Both the position numbers and the translations under genes were made by a program. Of a stretch of 64,000 nucleotides of DNA, positions 59,485 to 64,000 are shown piece after piece. The DNA comes from Pantoea sp. Cy-639 (GTDB lineage: Bacteria > Pseudomonadota > Gammaproteobacteria > Pseudomonadales > Pseudomonadaceae): NCBI RefSeq assembly GCF_011752525.1, contig NZ_VWXI01000019.1, positions 1-64,000 on the forward strand, written 5' to 3'. Each line of letters begins with the position of its first letter. Positions within the stretch are counted from its first letter, which is position 1. Below the pieces are notes generated by a model. The model ran no database searches. It was given only the letters and a program-made list of their open reading frames with translations, and had not been told where the DNA came from.

Positions 59485-61338
59485 ATGCTCAAACGCCTCG
59501 CTCCCCTGGCGCTGATTGCCAGCGCACCGCTATACGCCGCACCGCAGATCGCCCCGGCTCGCCTGCAGCAACTGGCCGCCACGCCCTACTGGATCGCCCT
59601 GGGCCACTACGAGACCGCCAAGCTCGGCGGCTGGCGCAGCTATGTGGATGATTCGCGCTTCTTCCTCGCCGAGGACGGTGCCCATCATCCCGACCAGGAA
59701 CTCGCGGCCACGGTCCAGGCGCTGTACGCCCCGGCCAGCCTGGGCGACAAGCACGCACAGTGCGTGTTCCCGGCGCGAACCCGCTGGCTGCGCGAGCAAC
59801 TGAACCTCGCCGACCTGCCGCGCCCTGACTGCCAGGAATTCACCACCTGGTATCGGTCGATCGACCCGCACAGCGCCGCCCTGATCTTCCCCGCCGCCTA
59901 CCTGAACAGTCCGTCGTCGATGTTCGGCCATACCCTGCTGCGCATCGACCAGTCCAATACCCGGCGCGACGACACCACGCTGCTGAGCTACGCGATCAAC
60001 TTCGGGGCCTACATCGAAGGCAGCGACAACAGCATCCTCTATGCCTGGAAAGGCCTGATGGGCGGCTATCCCGGACTGTTCGCGATGATGCCCTACCAGG
60101 AGAAACTGTCCGAGTACCGCAGCCTGGAGAACCGCGACCTGTGGGAGTACCAGCTGGACCTGACGCCGGAAGAGACCGGACGCATGGTCGAGCATGTCTG
60201 GGAGCTCAAGCAGATCAGGTTCGACTACTTCTTCTTCGACGAGAACTGCTCCTACCGCCTGCTGGAGTTGCTGCAGGTGGCCCGGCCGGGCCTTGACCTG
60301 ACCTCGCAGTTCCCACTCACCGCCATCCCCACCGACACGGTCAAGGCGGTCAAGCAGTCCGGGCTGGTCTCGGACGTGCGCTACCGCCCGTCGCGCGAAC
60401 GCGAACTGCTGGCCCGCGCCGAGCCGCTCGAGCATGGGGAAAAACAGCAGGTATTGGCCATCAGCGCCGATACCGCACACCTGCAAAGCCCGGACTTCAC
60501 CGCCCTGCCCCGCGATCGCCAGGCCCTGGTGCAGGACGCCGCCTACCGCCTGGAACGCTACCGGGCCAACGGCCAGGAACGCGACCCGGAGCAGGCCCGG
60601 CGCAGTTTCGAACTGCTCAGGGCAATCAACGGCAACCCGCCCCCGCCGCTGCAGGTCGAACGCCCCGGCCTGCCGGAGGACGGTCACCAGTCGCGAACCT
60701 GGCAACTGGGCGTCGGCACCCGGGAAGACCGTGCCTTTGCCGAATACGGCCTGCGCATGGCCTACCACGACCTCAACGACAACCTGTACGGTTTTCCCCT
60801 GGGCGCGCAGATCGAGATCCTCCAGCTCAAGCTGCGCCAGTACGAAGGCAACGAATGGCAGGTGCAGCGCCTGGACCTGGCCACCATCCGCTCGCTGACG
60901 CCACGCAACGAGCTGCTCAAGCCCTGGTCCTGGCAGGTCGCCGGGGGGCTCGAGCGGGTGCCGGGCAAGCATGACGACGAGGTGCTGGTCAGCCACGTCA
61001 ATGGTGGCGCCGGGGGGACCTGGCAACTGGGCGACGACCTGCTGGGGTTCGCCCTGGGCACGGCGCGGGTCGAGCATCACAACGACTTCGCCGGTTTCAT
61101 CGCTCCGGCTGCCGGCTTCAATGGCGGGCTGCTGTGGCGCAACGGGCTGGGCAACCTGACCCTGGAGGCCAAGGGTGACTACTTCACCAATGGCGAGGTG
61201 CGGCGCAGCCTGAGCCTGAACCAGCAGTGGGAGATCAGCCGCGACCTCGGCGTGCGCCTCAGTGCCTCGCGCCAGTTCAGCCATCTGGCCACTGCGCAGA
61301 ACGAAGTGATGCTGGAGCTGAAGTGGTACCAGTACTGA
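59485..61338 (+). CDS. DUF4105-family outer-membrane/periplasmic protein
   Basis: A 617-aa exported protein. The ATG at 59485 gives a signal peptide MLKRLAPLALIASAPLYAAP; a TTG nine bases earlier, with AGGA upstream, is an alternative start. The DUF4105 core has the motif LNSPSSMFGHTLLRIDQS near 150-167 and FFFDENCSYRLLELLQVARP near 250-269 (a His and Cys pair typical of this cysteine-peptidase-like fold). The C-terminal third has beta-strand repeats and ends in Tyr-Gln-Tyr, as in outer-membrane beta barrels. Role unknown. Confidence 0.78.
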   Translation: MLKRLAPLALIASAPLYAAPQIAPARLQQLAATPYWIALGHYETAKLGGWRSYVDDSRFFLAEDGAHHPDQELAATVQALYAPASLGDKHAQCVFPARTRWLREQLNLADLPRPDCQEFTTWYRSIDPHSAALIFPAAYLNSPSSMFGHTLLRIDQSNTRRDDTTLLSYAINFGAYIEGSDNSILYAWKGLMGGYPGLFAMMPYQEKLSEYRSLENRDLWEYQLDLTPEETGRMVEHVWELKQIRFDYFFFDENCSYRLLELLQVARPGLDLTSQFPLTAIPTDTVKAVKQSGLVSDVRYRPSRERELLARAEPLEHGEKQQVLAISADTAHLQSPDFTALPRDRQALVQDAAYRLERYRANGQERDPEQARRSFELLRAINGNPPPPLQVERPGLPEDGHQSRTWQLGVGTREDRAFAEYGLRMAYHDLNDNLYGFPLGAQIEILQLKLRQYEGNEWQVQRLDLATIRSLTPRNELLKPWSWQVAGGLERVPGKHDDEVLVSHVNGGAGGTWQLGDDLLGFALGTARVEHHNDFAGFIAPAAGFNGGLLWRNGLGNLTLEAKGDYFTNGEVRRSLSLNQQWEISRDLGVRLSASRQFSHLATAQNEVMLELKWYQY

Positions 61339-61527
61339 TCCTGTGACAGGTGCCATCTACATGGGCGCTGGCTTGCCACGCGACAGACCGGACTGGTCAT
61401 CGCGAGGCAAGCGCGTTCCCACAAGCCCCTGCACAGCCTGCCGAGCGATCCTTCGACAGCGTTTTGACATCGCGCCAACAATTCCCCACCTAGACTTTGC
61501 GAAATCTGTCGGATGGGTCTTGTGGAT

Positions 61528-61884
61528 ATGTCGCGGTACGGGTCGCTGTTGTGGATAACGTTGTTGCTCGCCGGTTGCCAATCGACCCATGAACAGATGG
61601 TCGACCAGGGTTATCCCCCCAACTATGCCGACGGCTTCCAGGACGGCTGCAGCAGCGGTCGCCAGGCCGCCGGGCTGATGGTCGGCGAGTTCCGCAAGGA
61701 CGTCCCTCGCTATTTGCACGACCGCCAGTACGAGACGGGTTGGGACGATGGCTTTCGCCAGTGCCAGGCGATGCAGGACAACGAGGACCAGCGCCAGTAC
61801 CGTGAGCGCTACTGGGACCAGCGCGAGCGTGACTGGCAGCAGGAGAAGGACCGCGACGCTGCCCGCGCCTATCGACGCAACTGA
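61528..61884 (+). CDS. Small lipoprotein with charged coiled C-terminus
   Basis: A 118-aa lipoprotein: MSRYGSLLWITLLLAGC with the lipobox LAGC (Cys17). The middle NYADGFQDGCSSGRQAAGLM and the YETGWDDGFRQCQAMQ segment repeat a [Y/W]xxGFxxGC theme. The C-terminus is very charged (RERYWDQRERDWQQEKDRDA). Start at 61528 gives the best signal; an ATG at 61513 in frame is also possible. Function unknown. Confidence 0.72.
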   Translation: MSRYGSLLWITLLLAGCQSTHEQMVDQGYPPNYADGFQDGCSSGRQAAGLMVGEFRKDVPRYLHDRQYETGWDDGFRQCQAMQDNEDQRQYRERYWDQRERDWQQEKDRDAARAYRRN

Positions 61885-61951
61885 GGTCGCAAACGGACAA
61901 TCGACGAGCCCCGCGAGCTGCCATCCTGGTCTTCAGCACAAGGAGTCCGTC

Positions 61952-62449
61952 ATGAGCCGAGCATTCGTCAACGAAGACCAGGCCGCCGCCCAGGCCGATC
62001 AACCGGTGGAACGGCGCATCAGCGCGCAGCCCAACTATGTCACCGCCAGTGGCCTGGCCCAGTTGCAGCAGCGGGTCGCGGCCCTCAATGCACGGCATGC
62101 CCAGCTGCAGGCCGAAGGTGAGCGCGGCGACAAGCAGCGCCTGGCCGAGATCGAGCGCGATCTACGCTACTTCACCGCCCGCGTGCAGAGCGCCCAGGTA
62201 GTGCCCACCGCCACGTCCACGGAAAAGGTCCAGATCGGCAGCCGGGTACGGTTTGTCGGTGAGGATGATCAAGAGCACCAGGTGCAACTGGTAGGCGAGG
62301 ACCAGGCCGATGCCATGCACGGGCTGATCAACTGGGGCTCGCCGCTGGGGCGGGCGCTACTGGGTGCCGCTCCCGGGGATGAGGTGCTGTGGCAACGGCC
62401 GGCGGGTGACCAGGTGATCGAGGTGCTCAGGATCTGGGGCGATGCCTAG
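61952..62449 (+). CDS. GreA/GreB-family elongation factor-like protein
   Basis: A 165-aa protein with AAGGAG before the ATG. A short N-terminal helical part (LAQLQQRVAALNARHAQLQA, about 35-54) and a C-terminal GreA/B FKBP-like domain (SRVRFVGEDDQEHQVQLVGE near 99-118; GRALLGAAPGDEVLWQRPAG). The coiled coil is shorter than in true GreA and ends before the acidic tip, so it may modulate RNA polymerase differently. It is convergent with gdhA across a REP. Confidence 0.8.
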   Translation: MSRAFVNEDQAAAQADQPVERRISAQPNYVTASGLAQLQQRVAALNARHAQLQAEGERGDKQRLAEIERDLRYFTARVQSAQVVPTATSTEKVQIGSRVRFVGEDDQEHQVQLVGEDQADAMHGLINWGSPLGRALLGAAPGDEVLWQRPAGDQVIEVLRIWGDA

Positions 62450-62486
62450 CGCCATCGGGGCTGCCGAGCAGCCCTTTCGCGCCCCC

Positions 62487-62546
62487 GCGCCTCTGTAGGA
62501 GCGGCCTTGTGTCGCGAAAGGGCCGCAAAGCGGCCCCGGCAGTCTC
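62487..62546. repeat. P. putida-type REP element
   Basis: CTGTAGGAGCGGCCTTGTGT (from 62493) followed by CGCGAAAGGGCCGCAAAGCGGCCCC, matching the classical REP of P. putida with flanking CTGTAGGAGCGG. It lies between convergent genes. Confidence 0.85.
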
Positions 62547-62549
62547 GGC

Positions 62550-63899
62550 TCAGACCACGCCCTGAGCCAGCATGGCATCGGCGACTTTCACGAAGCCGGC
62601 GATGTTCGCGCCCTTGACGTAGTTGATCCGGCCATCGGCCTCCTGGCCGTAGTGCACGCAGGCATGGTGGATCGACTGCATGATGTTGTGCAGCTTGCTG
62701 TCCACTTCACCGGCGGTCCATAGCAGACGCATGGCGTTCTGCGACATTTCCAGCCCGGACACGGCCACGCCGCCGGCATTGGATGCCTTGCCCGGCGCAT
62801 AGAGAATGCCAGCCTCGATGAAGATGTCCACAGCCTCCAGGGTGGTCGGCATGTTGGCACCTTCGGCCACGCAGATGCAGCCGTTGCGCAGCAACGTGCG
62901 GGCATCCTCGGCATCGAGCTCGTTCTGGGTCGCGCATGGCAGGGCGATGTCGCACGGCAGCGACCAGGGCGTCTGGCCCTTGCGGAACTCCAGGCCAAAG
63001 TGCCCGGCCAGTTCGCTGAGGCGGCCACGCTTGACGTTCTTCAACGTCATCAGCGCCTCCCACTGCTCGTCGTTCAGACCCGATTCGCAGAACAGCGTGC
63101 CTTCGGAGTCGGACAGCGAGATCACCTTGCCGCCCAGGTCCATGACCTTGCGTGCAGCGTACTGGGCAACGTTGCCCGAACCGGAAATGGCCACCCGACG
63201 ACCGTCGATGCGCAGATCCTGGCGCTTGAGCATCTCCTCGGCGAAGTACACGCAGCCATAGCCGGTGGCCTCCGGACGGATCAGGCTGCCGCCGTAGGTC
63301 ATGCCTTTGCCGGTGAGTACCGAGGTGAACTGGTTGGCCAGGCGCTTGTACTGGCCGAACAGGAAGCCGATCTCGCGGGCACCGACACCGATGTCACCGG
63401 CCGGCACGTCGAGGTCGGCGCCGATGTGGCGGTACAGCTCGCTCATGAACGCCTGACAGAAGCGCATCACCTCGGCGTCGCTCTTGCCCTTCGGATCGAA
63501 GTCGGACCCACCCTTGCCGCCGCCCATGGGCAACGAGGTGAGGGAGTTCTTGAACACCTGCTCGAAGGCCAGGAACTTGAGCACGCCAAGGTTTACCGAG
63601 GGGTGGAAGCGCAGACCGCCCTTGTACGGGCCGATGGCGCTGCTCATCTGGATGCGGTAGCCGCGGTTGACCTGGACCTTGCCCTGGTCATCGACCCACG
63701 ACACGCGGAACAGCACGGCGCGTTCGGGCTCGACCATGCGCTCGAGGATGCCGGCCTGCAGGTAGTGGGGGTTTTGCTCGAGGAACGGCCACAGGCTGCG
63801 CAGCACTTCTTCCACAGCCTGGTGGAACTCGGGCTGGGCAGGGTCGCGCTGTTGCAGGCGGGCCAGGAAGGCGTCGACAGATTCGATCATGATAGACAT
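62550..63899 (-). CDS. gdhA: NADP-specific glutamate dehydrogenase
   Basis: A 449-aa hexameric GDH of the E. coli GdhA type, assimilating ammonium. PMGGGKGGSDFDPKGKS near 124-140 carries the catalytic Lys; the Rossmann-type GSGNVAQYAARKV lies near 240. Start is ATG 63899 (MSIMIESVDAFL), or 63890 (MIESV), where a GGTGAG nine bases upstream fits better. Upstream 63900-64000 holds its promoter but no clear hexamers. Confidence 0.95.
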   Translation of the reverse strand: MSIMIESVDAFLARLQQRDPAQPEFHQAVEEVLRSLWPFLEQNPHYLQAGILERMVEPERAVLFRVSWVDDQGKVQVNRGYRIQMSSAIGPYKGGLRFHPSVNLGVLKFLAFEQVFKNSLTSLPMGGGKGGSDFDPKGKSDAEVMRFCQAFMSELYRHIGADLDVPAGDIGVGAREIGFLFGQYKRLANQFTSVLTGKGMTYGGSLIRPEATGYGCVYFAEEMLKRQDLRIDGRRVAISGSGNVAQYAARKVMDLGGKVISLSDSEGTLFCESGLNDEQWEALMTLKNVKRGRLSELAGHFGLEFRKGQTPWSLPCDIALPCATQNELDAEDARTLLRNGCICVAEGANMPTTLEAVDIFIEAGILYAPGKASNAGGVAVSGLEMSQNAMRLLWTAGEVDSKLHNIMQSIHHACVHYGQEADGRINYVKGANIAGFVKVADAMLAQGVV

Positions 63900-64000
63900 C
63901 TCACCAAGAGGGATTGTTTTTGATTTTTTCCGGAATGTAGCAAGAACCGGCCGCCCTGGGACAGGGCGAGATGTCGTATTTATGAAATTATTTGGTGCGA

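Overview
The window is a high-GC gammaproteobacterial chromosome segment that I place in Pseudomonas, most likely the P. putida / P. entomophila group. The reasons are gene order (lolB-ispE-tRNA-Gln-prs-rplY-pth-ychF, rplU-rpmA-obg-proB-creA, ispB, fklB, a Lon-like protease, gdhA), Pseudomonas-type REP palindromes in many gaps, and Fur and sigma70 sites of the usual Pseudomonas form. Nothing was searched; identities come from reading the translations.

Layout. 1-7345: the first codon of a leftward gene (probably hemA), a regulatory gap with DnaA-box-like and TGCGCA repeats, then an outer-membrane lipoprotein pair (TPR lipoprotein, LolB), isoprenoid kinase IspE, tRNA-Gln, PRPP synthase, L25, peptidyl-tRNA hydrolase and YchF. 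7346-20449: a contractile phage-tail cassette (tail completion, sheath, tube, DksA/TraR-like Zn protein, frameshifted assembly chaperone, tape measure, baseplate, fibre, fibre assembly, hub, spike). It has no capsid, terminase, portal, integrase, repressor or lysis genes, so it looks like a domesticated tailocin-type particle. 20573-28463: metabolic and transport genes (cupin, MFS, LysR with two isochorismatase-like hydrolases, SnoaL-like protein, NCS1 permease, aldehyde dehydrogenase). 28464-37137: a REP inverted repeat, MscS-type channel, Ada plus AlkA-like glycosylase (alkylation repair), two MFS transporters and an orphan FecR. 37234-41310: tRNA-Met, LysE exporter with divergent LysR, an M15-like peptidase, a secreted protein, RimI. 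42367-47181: the MksF-MksE-MksB condensin operon, followed directly by eight tandem 88-bp REP-derived units. 47929-52839: creA-proB, obg, rpmA-rplU facing ispB. 52840-64000: small genes (YjdM, an iron-regulated 81-aa protein, FklB, DUF6482, UPF0114), a Lon-like protease, DUF3015 and DUF4105 proteins, a lipoprotein, a GreA/B-like factor and gdhA.

The most interesting part is the tail cassette. It is preceded by a promoter embedded in six ATGCAT palindromes, a leader of about 360 nt holding an intrinsic terminator, and a 26-codon mini-ORF whose stop overlaps the first tail gene. Its assembly chaperone carries an in-frame A AAA AAG slippery heptamer whose -1 frame continues to a second 63-codon segment. 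Other signals are the mksB-end 88-bp amplification, paired TGCGCA sites with a DnaA box beside hemA, a 47-codon ORF in an MFS transcript leader, and a near-perfect 46-bp inverted repeat between two convergent genes.
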